64,000 bases of DNA from Methylobacterium nonmethylotrophicum (GTDB lineage: Bacteria > Pseudomonadota > Alphaproteobacteria > Rhizobiales > Beijerinckiaceae), in contig NZ_SRLB01000005.1 of assembly GCF_004745635.1 (NCBI RefSeq), positions 1 to 64,000 of the forward strand, read 5' to 3'. A model generated the notes under the pieces. That model saw only the letters and a program-made list of their open reading frames with translations, searched no databases and was not told where the DNA came from. Positions within the stretch are counted from its first letter, which is position 1. Every line of letters begins with the position of its first letter. A program made the position numbers and the translations under genes. Of this stretch, positions 44,148-53,049 are shown piece after piece.

Positions 44148-44755
44148 GATCAGGATCGACGGTGCCCCGCGCCGTGGCGGGATCGCTGGTGGCCGCAATC
44201 CTCGTGCTGGCGGCCGGCATGGCGGGCGCGCAGACGGCGCCCAAGGCCGCGCCGAGCCCGCCGCCGGGCCCGCCTGCGGTGTCGCCGGAACCTGCGGTGA
44301 CGACGGCGAGCTTCGGGGACTGGGTGCTGCGCTGCCAGCGCCTCGGGGAGGGAGAGAAGGCGACGCGGGTGTGCGAGGTGTCGCAGGCGATCCAGGTGCA
44401 GGGACAGGCCGGTCCGCTGGCGCAACTGGCGCTGGGCCGGGTTGGCGGCGAGGCGGGCCTGCACCTGACGGTGGTGGTGCCGGTCTCGGTGAGCTTCCCG
44501 TCGAGCGTGCGGGTGGGGCTGGAGGAGAAGGAGGGCCGCGAGAGCGCCGGAATGGATCTGGGCTGGCGCCGGTGCATCCCGGCGGGGTGCGTGGCGGATG
44601 ACGTCGTCAGGGAGGAGGCGCTCAAGCGGTGGCGCACATCGAGTGAGGCGGGCCGCCTGCTGTTCAAGGACGCAGCCGGGCGCGAGGTGGCGATCCCGGT
44701 GTCGTTCCGCGGTCTCGATCCGGCGCTGTCCGCCCTCGCCAGGGAGCGGGTGTGA
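44144..44755 (+). CDS. Invasion-associated locus B (IalB) family exported protein
   Basis: A 203-residue protein. A signal peptide (AVAGSLVAAILVLAAGMAGAQ) is followed by a Pro-rich linker and an IalB domain: FGDWVLRCQRLGEGEKATRV, then CEVSQAIQ, a central LHLTVVVPVSV, and the paired cysteines of RRCIPAGCVAD. IalB-like proteins are periplasmic or outer-membrane-associated in many alphaproteobacteria; in Bartonella IalB is linked to erythrocyte invasion. The ATG overlaps the SapC stop as ATGA, indicating translational coupling. With four Cys residues in the mature part it is a disulfide-bonded periplasmic protein. Whether it helps TpsA assembly is unknown. Confidence 0.85.
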   Translation: MRSGSTVPRAVAGSLVAAILVLAAGMAGAQTAPKAAPSPPPGPPAVSPEPAVTTASFGDWVLRCQRLGEGEKATRVCEVSQAIQVQGQAGPLAQLALGRVGGEAGLHLTVVVPVSVSFPSSVRVGLEEKEGRESAGMDLGWRRCIPAGCVADDVVREEALKRWRTSSEAGRLLFKDAAGREVAIPVSFRGLDPALSALARERV

Positions 44756-45178
44756 TCGTCCCGAGGTCAGGTCGGGTCCTGGCCCGCGGCGTGGCCGAAA
44801 CCGGCCGTCTCGCGAGGTCCGTCCTCCGAGCTTCCACCCGGGATTTCGCCGTCCCGGCCCGCCGACGATCACCCCCTTCGATCGGCGGCACGGTGGAGGG
44901 CGCGCACCGGCCCGCCCGCTCCGTGCGAGCGGGCCGGTTGCGGCGCAGGGGGATGGACACGATCTCCGCACGACTTCCGCCTTGCGACAGCGATCCCGCA
45001 GGGATCGCCTGAAGCAATCATTCGGACGTCGTATGAGGTTCCCGAAAAACCGCCCGCACGAGTCTCGATCGATCCTTCGATTGCCGTCGAACGCGGACCA
45101 CGGCCATCGTCGCTGTCTCGTTTCGTGTGGTGATCGCGTTCCTCGATCCGCCGATGGGACAGGGCGATCACACCCGAT
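44756..45178. other. 423-bp intergenic region between ialB-like gene and the polysaccharide operon
   Basis: No gene is supported here. It lies between convergent 3' ends. It contains the hairpin listed separately at 44906-44938; nothing else was recognised. Confidence 0.4.
44906..44938 (+). terminator. Possible hairpin terminator after tpsA-sapC-ialB
   Basis: ACCGGCCCG (44906-44914) pairs perfectly with CGGGCCGGT (44930-44938), with a further inner GCT/AGC pairing. No T run follows, so intrinsic termination is uncertain. Confidence 0.25.
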
Positions 45179-46342
45179 TCAGGCGCCGCCCGCGAGAACC
45201 GGGCGCCGGTCGAGGACGCCCGCGAGCGCGCCGACGACCTGCCGCGCCACGGCCTCGGTCATGCCGGGGAAGAGCGGGAGCAGGATGCAGCGGTCGCGAA
45301 CCGCCTCGGAATGCGGCAACCCGAACCGCAGCGCGAGGTCGGCATAGGCCGGCTCCAGATGGAGGCACATCACGCCGCGGCGGCTGGCGACGCCGCGATC
45401 GAGCAGCCCCTGCATCACCCGGCGCTGGTCGCAGCCCGCCGGCAGCCGCACGCAGTAGCTCTGCCAGTTCGTCCGCGCCCAGTCCGGCTCGGCCGGCGCC
45501 ACCACGCCCGGCACGGCCGCGAGAGCGTCCCGGTAGGCGTCGGCGAGGCGCCGCCGCTCGGCCACCATCGCGTCGAGCCGGCGCAGCTGCACCCGGCCGA
45601 TCGCCGCCTGGACGTCGGTCATCCGGTAGTTGAAGCCGGTGACCGGGTAATCCTCGAACACCACGGCGGCGCTGCCATGGCGCGAGACGTCGGAGACGGC
45701 CATCCCGTGCTGGCGCCAGAGGCGGAAGCGCCGGTCCCAGGCCGCGTGGGACGTCGTCAGCATGCCGCCCTCCCCGGTCGTCAGCACCTTGCGGGGATGG
45801 AACGAGAAGCAGGCGACGTCGCCCAGCGGTCGGCCGATCCGCTGCCAGGCGCCGTCCATCCGGATCTCCGAGCCGATGGCGCAGGCGGCGTCCTCCACCA
45901 CCGTGAGCCCGTGCCGCCGGGCGACCGGCAGGAGGCGGGCCATGTCGCAGGGCATGCCGATCTGGTGCACGCACAGGATTGCGCGGGTGCGCGGCGTCAC
46001 CGCCGCCGCGACCCGGTCCGGATCCATCGTGAAGGTGGCGGGGTCGACGTCGACCAGCACCGGCACGGCGCCGCATTGCCGCACGACGTTGGCGCAGGCG
46101 ATGAAGGTGTGGCTCACCGTGATCACCTCGTCGCCGGCACCGACGCCGGCCGCGAGGAGCGCGAGGTGGAGCGCCGTCGTTCCGTTCGACACGGCGCAAG
46201 CATGCGGCGCACCGACGGCCCGGGCGAATTCCTCCTCGAAGGCCGCGACCTGCGGCCCCTGGGTGAGCCAGCCGGAGCGGATCACGGCGGCGGCGGCCTC
46301 CGCCTCCGCCTCGTCCATCACGGGCTTGACGATCGGGATCAT
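45179..46342 (-). CDS. DegT/DnrJ/EryC1/StrS-family PLP aminotransferase (first of two)
   Basis: A 387-residue sugar aminotransferase of fold type I. The N-terminus [16 protein letters not shown] leads to [20 protein letters not shown] (PLP phosphate pocket), the Asp of [11 protein letters not shown], and the Schiff-base Lys in [30 protein letters not shown] and the C-terminal LPLFPGMTE are standard. The family moves an amino group from glutamate to a keto-sugar nucleotide. It is the last gene of the minus-strand operon, 99 bases behind the second aminotransferase. The exact sugar cannot be told from sequence. Confidence 0.9.
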   Translation of the reverse strand: MIPIVKPVMDEAEAEAAAAVIRSGWLTQGPQVAAFEEEFARAVGAPHACAVSNGTTALHLALLAAGVGAGDEVITVSHTFIACANVVRQCGAVPVLVDVDPATFTMDPDRVAAAVTPRTRAILCVHQIGMPCDMARLLPVARRHGLTVVEDAACAIGSEIRMDGAWQRIGRPLGDVACFSFHPRKVLTTGEGGMLTTSHAAWDRRFRLWRQHGMAVSDVSRHGSAAVVFEDYPVTGFNYRMTDVQAAIGRVQLRRLDAMVAERRRLADAYRDALAAVPGVVAPAEPDWARTNWQSYCVRLPAGCDQRRVMQGLLDRGVASRRGVMCLHLEPAYADLALRFGLPHSEAVRDRCILLPLFPGMTEAVARQVVGALAGVLDRRPVLAGGA

Positions 46343-46441
46343 GGGGCGGCGTCCTGAGCGGGAGAGCGGGGCGCGCCGGCGAGGGCCCGCGCGGGACCGG
46401 CCGGAAGTCGGGCCGGCCGGCCAGGAATCCGGACGGCCGGC

Positions 46442-47557
46442 TCACACGGCTTCGGCATAGCCGTTTCCCAGGCTGTCGCTCAGGGCCGAGACGACCTTGG
46501 CGATCTGCCGCTCGGTGATCTCGGGGAAGAGCGGCAACGACAGCCACGCGCCGGCCAGCGCCTCGGAGACCGGGCAGGGCGTGCCGAGGCGCACCCGGTC
46601 GGCATAGGCCGGCTGGTGGTGCACCGCCTTCGGGTAGTGGATGCCGGTGGCGACGCCCGCCGCCTGCATCCGGGCCCGCACGGCGTCCCGGTCCGGCACC
46701 CGCACGGCGTAGACGTGGTAGACGTGGTCGCGCCCGCCGGGCTTCGGGGCCTTGAGGCCGGCCTGCGCCAGCAGCGCGTCGTATCGCGCCGCCGCCCGGC
46801 GCCGTCCCTCGGTCCAGCCGTCGAGGTAGCGCAGCTTCACGCCGAGCGCCGCCGCCTGCACGGTGTCGAGGCGGTAATTGAAGCCCGGGCGGACATGGTT
46901 GTAGCGCCCCTCCTGGCCCCAGTCGCGCAACGAGCGCAGGGTCCTGGCGATGTCAGGGTCGTCGGTCGTGACCGCCCCGCCCTCGCCGCAGGCGCCGAGG
47001 TTCTTGCCCGGGTAGAAGCTGAAGCAGCCGACCGTCCCGAAGGCGCCAGCCTTGACGCCGCCCCGCTCGGCCCCGTGGGCCTGGGCGGCATCCTCCACCA
47101 CGGTGATGCCGTGGCGCGCGGCGATGGAACAGAGCGTCGCCATGTCGGCGAGCCGCCCGTGCAGGTGCACCGGGACCACCGCGCGGGTCCGCGGCGTGAT
47201 CGCGGCCTCGAACGCCGCCGGGTCCATCGTGTAGGTCTGCGGATCGACGTCGACGAGGACGGGTCTGGCGCCGGCATAGAGGATCGCCGCGACCGTGGCC
47301 ACGAAGGTCATGCCGACGGTGATCACCTCGTCGCCGGGGCGCACCCCGGCGGCGATCAGCCCGAGATGGAGGGCGGCGGTGCCGGTCGAGACCGCTACGG
47401 CGTCCTCCGTGCCGCAATGGGCCGCGAAGTCGCGCTCGAAGGCGGCGACCGGGGGCCCGAGCACGTAGGCGCCGCTGCGCAGGACCGCCAGCACCGCCTC
47501 CTCCAGGGGCGCCTGCACGGCCCGGTACTGGGCCTCGAGGTCGAGAAGCGGGATCAT
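46442..47557 (-). CDS. DegT/DnrJ/EryC1/StrS-family PLP aminotransferase (second, WbpE/WlbC-like)
   Basis: A 371-residue sugar aminotransferase starting MIPLLDLEAQYRAVQAPLEE, as in the WbpE/FdtB-like branch. It has STGTAALHLGLIAAGVRPGD, the Asp of VVEDAAQAHGAE and the PLP Lys in FYPGKNLGACGEGG. Its ATG overlaps the stop of the dehydrogenase gene (TGATG). With the dehydrogenase and the hexapeptide acyltransferase upstream it forms the set oxidise-aminate-acetylate used to make 3-acetamido sugars. Known examples are WlbA/WlbC/WlbB and WbpB/WbpE/WbpD for diacetamido-uronic acids. That assignment is an inference from gene order. Confidence 0.9.
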   Translation of the reverse strand: MIPLLDLEAQYRAVQAPLEEAVLAVLRSGAYVLGPPVAAFERDFAAHCGTEDAVAVSTGTAALHLGLIAAGVRPGDEVITVGMTFVATVAAILYAGARPVLVDVDPQTYTMDPAAFEAAITPRTRAVVPVHLHGRLADMATLCSIAARHGITVVEDAAQAHGAERGGVKAGAFGTVGCFSFYPGKNLGACGEGGAVTTDDPDIARTLRSLRDWGQEGRYNHVRPGFNYRLDTVQAAALGVKLRYLDGWTEGRRRAAARYDALLAQAGLKAPKPGGRDHVYHVYAVRVPDRDAVRARMQAAGVATGIHYPKAVHHQPAYADRVRLGTPCPVSEALAGAWLSLPLFPEITERQIAKVVSALSDSLGNGYAEAV

Positions 47558-48588
47558 CAGGCGGCCCTCAGGGGAGACAGGTCGATCGGGTGCCCGCGCT
47601 GGGCCAGGGACTGGGAGGCGGCCTCGAGCAGGCGCACCACCCGCAGGCCGCTCTCGCCCGAGGTGAGCGGGATCTGGCCGTGCGCCGCGCAATGGGCGAA
47701 GTGCTCGATCTCGGTGACCAGCGCCTCCTTGACCGCGATGTGCGGCGTCCAGACGTCGCCCATGCGGTAGGCCGGCAGGATGCGGCGGATCTCCTCCGGC
47801 GAAGGCTTCTCCCGGAACTCGACGCCGCGGTCGTAGACCTTGACCTTCTCGCTCGGCTCCATGTCGTCGTAGACGATCATCCGGCGGCTGCCGCCGATCA
47901 GCGTGCGGCGGATCTTCACCGGGGCGAGCCAGTTCACGTTGAGATGCGCGGTGACCCCGCCCTCGAGGTAGAGGGTGATGTGGGCGAGGTTCTCCGGGCT
48001 GCCCTTGATGTGGCCGGCGCCGGTGGCCGAGATCGCCAGGGTCTCGGCCGGCAGAAGGAAGTCCAGGATCGCGAGGTCGTGGACCGCAAGGTCCCAGATC
48101 ACGTTGCAGTCGTCCTGAAACAGGCCAAAATTGATCCGCGTCGAGTCGTAGTAGAACAGGTCGCCGGTGACGCCGGTATCGATCAGGTCGCGGATCTTCT
48201 GGACCGCCCCGGTATACACGAAGGTGTGATCGACCATCAGGGTCAGGCGGCGCTTGGCTGCCTCGGCGACGAGGCGGGCGGCCTCGCGGGTGGTCGGCGC
48301 CAGCGGCTTCTCGACCAGCACGTGCTTGCCGGCCATGAGGGCGGCGAGCGCGATCTCGTAATGCGCCTTCGTCGGCGTCGCGATCGCGACCGCGTCGACC
48401 GTGGGGTCGGCCATCATCCGCTGCCACCCGTCGTCGATGGCCACCCCCGGGTGGCGGGCGGCGGCGCGTCCTTGCGCCGCCGGCGAGGGATCGGCGATCG
48501 CCTTCAGGGTGCAGCCGCTCGCCTCCGCGATGCAGCGGGCGAGGTTCGGCCCCCAGTAGCCGTAGCCGATGACTCCGATGCCGATCAT
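47557..48588 (-). CDS. Gfo/Idh/MocA-family sugar-nucleotide dehydrogenase (WlbA/WbpB-like)
   Basis: A 343-residue NAD(P)-dependent oxidoreductase. The Rossmann motif IGIGVIGYGYWGPNLARC is at the N-terminus, EKPLAPT near residue 95 carries the family's catalytic Lys, and DLAVHDLAILDFLLP carries the conserved His. In WlbA-type enzymes this protein oxidises C3 of a UDP-sugar before transamination. It overlaps both neighbours (ATGA with the acyltransferase upstream, TGATG with the aminotransferase downstream), so the three are translationally coupled. Specificity for a uronic acid substrate is not proven by the sequence. Confidence 0.9.
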   Translation of the reverse strand: MIGIGVIGYGYWGPNLARCIAEASGCTLKAIADPSPAAQGRAAARHPGVAIDDGWQRMMADPTVDAVAIATPTKAHYEIALAALMAGKHVLVEKPLAPTTREAARLVAEAAKRRLTLMVDHTFVYTGAVQKIRDLIDTGVTGDLFYYDSTRINFGLFQDDCNVIWDLAVHDLAILDFLLPAETLAISATGAGHIKGSPENLAHITLYLEGGVTAHLNVNWLAPVKIRRTLIGGSRRMIVYDDMEPSEKVKVYDRGVEFREKPSPEEIRRILPAYRMGDVWTPHIAVKEALVTEIEHFAHCAAHGQIPLTSGESGLRVVRLLEAASQSLAQRGHPIDLSPLRAA

Positions 48589-49076
48589 GACGCCTCCGCG
48601 CGGTTGGGCAGTGAGGAAGGGTGAAAGGGGACGGCCGGCACGCCGGCGACGGCTGCGCCGGGCGGCACGTCGCGGGTGACGACCGAGCCGGGGGCCACCT
48701 GCGCGCCGGCCCCGATCGTCAGCCCGCACAGGATCGTGGCGTTGGCGCCGATCACCGCGCCGGCCCCGACCCGGGTCGTCTCGAGGGTCCAGTCGTCCGG
48801 CCCCATCAGGGTGCCGGCCGCGGTGACGGCGCGGGGGTGGCGGTCGTTGGTGAACATCACGCCCGCCCCGACCGTGACGTCGTCGGCGAGGCTCACGCCC
48901 TCGCACAGGAAGGCGAGCGGCCCGATCCGGCAGCGCGCCCCGACCGCGGCGCCGCGCTGGATCTCCACGAAGGGTCCGATCCGCGTGGCCGCGCCGATCG
49001 CGCAGCCATAGAGGTTGACGAGGGCGGGATCGGGCAGGTCGGCGCCGGCCTCGATCCTCGCATTCACGACCGGCAT
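48585..49076 (-). CDS. Left-handed beta-helix acyltransferase (WlbB/WbpD-like)
   Basis: A 163-residue protein made almost wholly of hexapeptide repeats (IGAATRIGPFVEIQRGAAVG, then VSLADDVTVGAGVMFTND, then VGAGAVIGANATILCGLTIG). The His of NDRHPR is the likely catalytic base. The family transfers acetyl or another acyl group from CoA to an amino sugar nucleotide. It is the first gene of a four-gene minus-strand operon whose next members are the dehydrogenase and aminotransferases, which supports an N-acetyltransferase role in a 3-acetamido sugar pathway. The ATG at 49076 gives the normal start MPVVNARIEAGADLP. Confidence 0.88.
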   Translation of the reverse strand: MPVVNARIEAGADLPDPALVNLYGCAIGAATRIGPFVEIQRGAAVGARCRIGPLAFLCEGVSLADDVTVGAGVMFTNDRHPRAVTAAGTLMGPDDWTLETTRVGAGAVIGANATILCGLTIGAGAQVAPGSVVTRDVPPGAAVAGVPAVPFHPSSLPNRAEAS

Positions 49077-49324
49077 CCCGTCCCCCGTGCCATCACGCTA
49101 CCGGGACGCTAGGCGGGTGGGCCGGCCAAGTAATCGTGCCAATGCGGGGGTGATCGTTACACCCTAATCACGCCATTATCGGCCAGAACGGTCCGGTCTC
49201 CCTACCGCTTCGGATGTAGTGCGATCGATCACGACCAATTCAGGCGGGCTCGATGCCTCGCCGTTTTCCGATCTGGGCAGGAGACAGGCCGGATTCCGAC
49301 ACTCGTCCGCGAAGGAGCACCCTC
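49077..49324. promoter_or_regulatory. Divergent promoter region inside the polysaccharide cluster
   Basis: This 248-bp spacer lies between the acyltransferase operon (minus) and the WecG-like gene (plus). The part around 49135-49190 is relatively AT-rich, as expected for promoters. An AAGGAG ribosome binding site at 49312-49317, seven bases before the ATG at 49325, fixes the WecG-like start. Confidence 0.45.
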
Positions 49325-50101
49325 ATGCCGACCTTAGCGGACACCGCCCCGACCTGCGTCGTGCGGGGCCTGAGCTTCGACGCCGTGACGGCGGCCCTGG
49401 TCCGGGGCCGCGCCACGGTCTTCACCCTCAACATGATGCACATGCGGCTCCTGGCGCGGAACCCGGAGTTCCGCGAGAGCTACCGCCAGGCCTCGATCGT
49501 CACGCTGGACAGCAACCTGCTCAACATCTGCTTCCTGCGCCGGCGCATGACCGTCGCGACCGGCAGCGACCTGGTGCGGCACCTCTCGGCCCGGCGCTCC
49601 CTGCGCGACCGCTCGGTCCTGGTGATCGGCAACGTGACGCGGGAGGAGGCCGGCGCCGTGATGGCGAGCCGGCAGCTCGACGTCCTGCGCCCGCCCTTCG
49701 GTTTCATCCACGACCCGGAGGCGGTCGAGGCGGTGGTCGCGCAGGTTCAGGCCATCGCGCCGGACGTGATCTTCATCGCGGTCGGCGCGCCCCAGAGCGA
49801 GATTCTGGCCCTGCGCCTGCGCCGGGCGGGACTCGCCGCGCCCTCGATCCTGGCCTGCGGCGCCGCCTTCGAGTTCGTCCTCGGCAAGCAGTCCCGCTCG
49901 CCCGTCGCGCTTCGCCGCATCGGCCTCGAATGGGCCTGGCGGCTCGCCGGCAATCCCCGCCGCCTCGCCGGCCGCTACGCCCGGGATGCCGGGTTCCTGC
50001 TCTCGATGCTGGGCCCGCTGACCCGCCTCGCCCGCTCGGGCGCCGTGAAGGTCGGAGGCCTGCAGCTGCAGTTCCGGCAGGAGGCGGGGGTGGGCGCCTG
50101 A
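49325..50101 (+). CDS. WecG/TagA/CpsF-family glycosyltransferase
   Basis: A 258-residue GT26 enzyme. It shows VFTLNMMHMRLLARNPEFRE, the conserved Asp-bearing VTLDSNLLNI, then DLVRHLSARR, PPFGFIHD, and VIFIAVGAPQSEILALR, followed by ACGAAFEFVLGK and the basic C-terminal GLEWAWRLAGNPRRLAGRYA. GT26 enzymes usually add the second sugar to an undecaprenyl-diphosphate-linked sugar at the inner face of the membrane. The usual TPDG in the donor-binding region reads TLDSN here. The start at 49325 is chosen over 49253 because of its ribosome binding site. Confidence 0.9.
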   Translation: MPTLADTAPTCVVRGLSFDAVTAALVRGRATVFTLNMMHMRLLARNPEFRESYRQASIVTLDSNLLNICFLRRRMTVATGSDLVRHLSARRSLRDRSVLVIGNVTREEAGAVMASRQLDVLRPPFGFIHDPEAVEAVVAQVQAIAPDVIFIAVGAPQSEILALRLRRAGLAAPSILACGAAFEFVLGKQSRSPVALRRIGLEWAWRLAGNPRRLAGRYARDAGFLLSMLGPLTRLARSGAVKVGGLQLQFRQEAGVGA

Positions 50102-50256
50102 GCTCAGTCTCGGGCCGGGTCAGAGTTGCCCCCACGAGGAGGACCGCGATCCCCCGGTTCCGCTCTCGCGAGGCGGGCTCTTCCGCGACGGGTGCCAGCA
50201 TCCTACCCTTGGGTCATGCCGGCGCCGGGTAGCGCGTCGCGAGGTGGGGATCGGGC

Positions 50257-50844
50257 ATGATCGGACGGCGCCGGCATCGGAGCATCCTCGCGGCCCTCCT
50301 CCTCGCGATGACCGCGGACGGCGCCTTGGGGACTTCGGCGAGCTTCCGCATCGTGGACCCGGTCCCGGTCGCGCTCAGGGACCGCATCGGCGCCGCGGTG
50401 CCGAGCTTGCGCCCCGGCGACCGCGGTGACCCGCTCGCGGACGCGATCTACTGGAGAGCGTTGTACGACACATCCGGCTGGCTGCTGCTGCGCGTGGAGG
50501 CCAACTGCCCGGGCGATGTCTGCATGACGGTCATCATCCCGCCGCCGGGGGAGGAGGCGCCGCCGGCGATCGTCTCGGCGAAAAACACATTCTCCATCGA
50601 CGATTACGTCATCGATCTCTGGGGCGAGCAGGCCACCGGATGGCGCTTCATCGGCGCCGACGGTGCGGACCTCGTTCTCTACCTCCGCGGCCGGCACTGG
50701 GTCGTCGGGCCCGCGCCCCGCGCGGCCTGGCAGGACGGGACGGGTGCGGAGGAACAGCGCGACGAGGACCGGCCATGGAGCGGGACCGATGCGAAAAGCG
50801 GCGGTTTCGAGCGATATCTCCGGGATCTCTCACGCGCGCGATGA
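50257..50844 (+). CDS. Exported protein of unknown function
   Basis: A 195-residue protein with a signal peptide (RRRHRSILAALLLAMTADGALG) and a mature part predicted to be mostly beta strands (TSGWLLLRVEANCPGDVCMT, WRFIGADGADLVLYLRGRHW). There are two Cys residues five apart in NCPGDVC, so a small disulfide is possible. The family was not recognised. It sits inside the polysaccharide cluster, 155 bases after the WecG-like gene and convergent with a GT4 gene. The acidic, polar C-terminal 40 residues look disordered. Confidence 0.65.
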   Translation: MIGRRRHRSILAALLLAMTADGALGTSASFRIVDPVPVALRDRIGAAVPSLRPGDRGDPLADAIYWRALYDTSGWLLLRVEANCPGDVCMTVIIPPPGEEAPPAIVSAKNTFSIDDYVIDLWGEQATGWRFIGADGADLVLYLRGRHWVVGPAPRAAWQDGTGAEEQRDEDRPWSGTDAKSGGFERYLRDLSRAR

Positions 50845-50889
50845 GCGCCGAAGCGTGCCATCGCGCCGCGCCGGGCAGCCGGCCGGCTC

Positions 50890-52161
50890 TCAAGCCGCCT
50901 CCTGCCCCAGAGCCGGCCGCCCTGCCTCCCCGACCGCCCCGCCCTCCCGGGCGATCGCCGTCGCGAAAAGCCCGCGCAGGGTGGTGGCCAGCGCGGCGAG
51001 GTCGTGGTGGCGGGCGACGCGGGCACGGCCCGCGCGGCCCATGGCAGCAAGCGTCGCGGCGTCGGCCCGCAGGATGTCACGCAGGGCCTGCTCCAGCGCC
51101 GCGCCGTCGCCGGGGGGCACGATGCGGCCGCAGGTCTCGTCGACGAGTTCCGGGATGCCCGCCACCGTGGTGGTCACCACCGGCCGCTCGAGGGCGAGGG
51201 CCTCGAGCAGCACGATCGGCAAACCCTCGGCGAAGCTCGGCAGCACCAGGGCCCGGGCCTCCGCGATCGTGGCGCGCACCTCGGCGTTGCTGCGCCAGCC
51301 GCGCAGCTCGATCAGGTCGCCGACGCCGTGGCGGGCGATCTCGGCCTCGATCGCCGGGCGGCTCTCGCCGTCGCCGATCAGCACCAGGCGGAACGGCGCC
51401 TCGGTCGCGCGCAGGCGCGCCACGGCCGCCGGCAGGTAGGCCTGCCCCTTCTGCGGGCAGAGCCGGCCGACGCAGACGAGGGTGCGGCTCGCGCCCGCCG
51501 GCCGGGGCGACGGCACGAACTCGGACAGGTCGAGGCCGCAGCGCGCCACCACGATCCGGTCGCGGTACAGGGCGCCGCCGAAGCGCAGGAGCTGCCCGCG
51601 GCAGAAGTCCGAGATCGCCACCGCGAAGGCGGCGCCGGCGAGCTTCTGCGGCAGGCCGTCCTCCGTCGCGGTCAGGAACTCGTCCGGCCCGTGGGCGGTG
51701 AAGCTGTAGGAGGGCCCGCCCATGGTCCGGGCGATCAGCGCCACCGCGGCCGCGTTCGACGAGAAGTGCACGTGGATGTGGGCGATGCCTTCCCGGCGCA
51801 GGCAGCGCAGGAGATACACCGCCTCCAGGAAATAGGCGGCGTGCCGCACCGCGCCGCCGCCGGAGCGGGCGAGGCGCACGGCGCGCCAGGCGCCGCGGGC
51901 GAAGGCGGCCGGGCCGGTGATCGCCTGGCGAAAGGACGCGAAGGCAAGGCCGCGCAGGTTGCCGCTGAGGATGTAGCGGGTGCGCGCCTGGTCGGCGATG
52001 TCGAGGGGGTCGACGAGGGTCTGGTGCCAGCGCCGGAGCGCGAAGCGCCGCACCGTGACGCCCTGGGCCTCCAGCGCTGCCATCTCGCGCCGGATGAAGG
52101 TGGAGCTCGTCACCGGGGCGGTGTTGACCAGGTACGCGATCTTCATTGGCGCGGTCTTCAT
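50890..52161 (-). CDS. GT4-family glycosyltransferase
   Basis: A 423-residue GT-B enzyme. The N-terminal Rossmann domain begins MKIAYLVNTAPVTSSTFIRR; it has AHIHVHFSSNAAAVALIA and SFTAHGPDEFL. The C-terminal domain has TLVCVGRLCPQKGQ and the retaining GT4 motif SFAEGLPIVLLEALALERPV (EX7E). It probably transfers a sugar from a nucleotide donor during repeat-unit assembly at the cytoplasmic membrane. The start is either 52161 or the second Met at 52146, which begins the usual family sequence. It is divergent from the NeuD-like gene. Confidence 0.9.
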   Translation of the reverse strand: MKTAPMKIAYLVNTAPVTSSTFIRREMAALEAQGVTVRRFALRRWHQTLVDPLDIADQARTRYILSGNLRGLAFASFRQAITGPAAFARGAWRAVRLARSGGGAVRHAAYFLEAVYLLRCLRREGIAHIHVHFSSNAAAVALIARTMGGPSYSFTAHGPDEFLTATEDGLPQKLAGAAFAVAISDFCRGQLLRFGGALYRDRIVVARCGLDLSEFVPSPRPAGASRTLVCVGRLCPQKGQAYLPAAVARLRATEAPFRLVLIGDGESRPAIEAEIARHGVGDLIELRGWRSNAEVRATIAEARALVLPSFAEGLPIVLLEALALERPVVTTTVAGIPELVDETCGRIVPPGDGAALEQALRDILRADAATLAAMGRAGRARVARHHDLAALATTLRGLFATAIAREGGAVGEAGRPALGQEAA

Positions 52162-52393
52162 GGCCCTGTGCGCTCCCGATAGGTGCTCTGCAGTCTCGCG
52201 CGCAGCCTAGGGGCCCGCCCCCGGCGCCGGAGCGGCGGAATTCGGCGGCGTCCCTGCCCAGAAATGCGGGCGCGCCTACGCCTTTCGGCGGGCCCGCGTT
52301 CCCCGATTGCGACGCTTACCCCCCGGGACCGGACGGCTAGCCTGGAAGCCAGGTCGCGGCACCGCGGCACGAGCCGGCCAGCCCCGAACGAAC

Positions 52394-53044
52394 ATGCAGC
52401 GCCCCCTGATCATCCTCGGCACCGGCGGCAACGCCCTCGACATCCTCGACCTCGTCGAGAGCCGGCCCGGATCCTGGCGGGTGGCCGGCTACCTCGACGA
52501 TGCCCGGCCGGAGGGCGAGCGCGTCGCCGGGCTGCCGGTGCTCGGGCGTCTCGCCGAGGCGCGGCGCTTCGCGGAGGATCCGGACGCCGCCTTCGTCAAC
52601 GCCATCGGGAGCGACGCCAGCCACCGCGAGCGGCTGCGCATCGTCGCCGGGACGGGCCTTCCGCCCGAGCGCTTCGCGACGCTGGTCCATGCCGGCGCCG
52701 CGGTCTCGTCCCGGGCGGTCCTCGGCCCCGGCACCTGCGTGCATCACGGCGCCACGGTCGCCGGCAACGTCGTGGCGGGGCTGCATGTCGGCATCGGGCC
52801 CGGCGTCCGCGTCGGGCACGACACCGTGATCGGCGACGGGGCCGTGCTGGCGCCTGCTTGCGTGGTCAGCGGCTTCGTGCGCCTCGGGCGGTCCTGCTAC
52901 GTCGGGGCGGGCAGCCGTCTTCGCCAGCGCGTCGAAATCGGCGAGCGGGCCCTCGTCGGCCTCGGCGCCGTGGTGCTGCGCGACGTGCCGGCGGGCGCGA
53001 CGGTGGTGGGCAATCCCGCCCGCCTCCTGCGGATGGGGGCGTGA
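52394..53044 (+). CDS. NeuD/PglD-family sugar acyltransferase
   Basis: A 216-residue protein with the two-domain build of PglD/NeuD. A short Rossmann-like N-terminus (PLIILGTGGNALDILDLVES, VAGYLDD) is followed by a left-handed beta-helix of hexapeptide repeats (CVHHGATVAGNVVAGLHVG, VRVGHDTVIGDGAVLAPACV) with His-His as the likely catalytic pair. It should acetylate an amino or hydroxyl group of a nucleotide sugar. The ATG at 52394 matches the family start. The downstream glycosyltransferase starts six bases after the stop, so the two are co-transcribed. Confidence 0.88.
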   Translation: MQRPLIILGTGGNALDILDLVESRPGSWRVAGYLDDARPEGERVAGLPVLGRLAEARRFAEDPDAAFVNAIGSDASHRERLRIVAGTGLPPERFATLVHAGAAVSSRAVLGPGTCVHHGATVAGNVVAGLHVGIGPGVRVGHDTVIGDGAVLAPACVVSGFVRLGRSCYVGAGSRLRQRVEIGERALVGLGAVVLRDVPAGATVVGNPARLLRMGA

Positions 53045-53049
53045 GCGCC

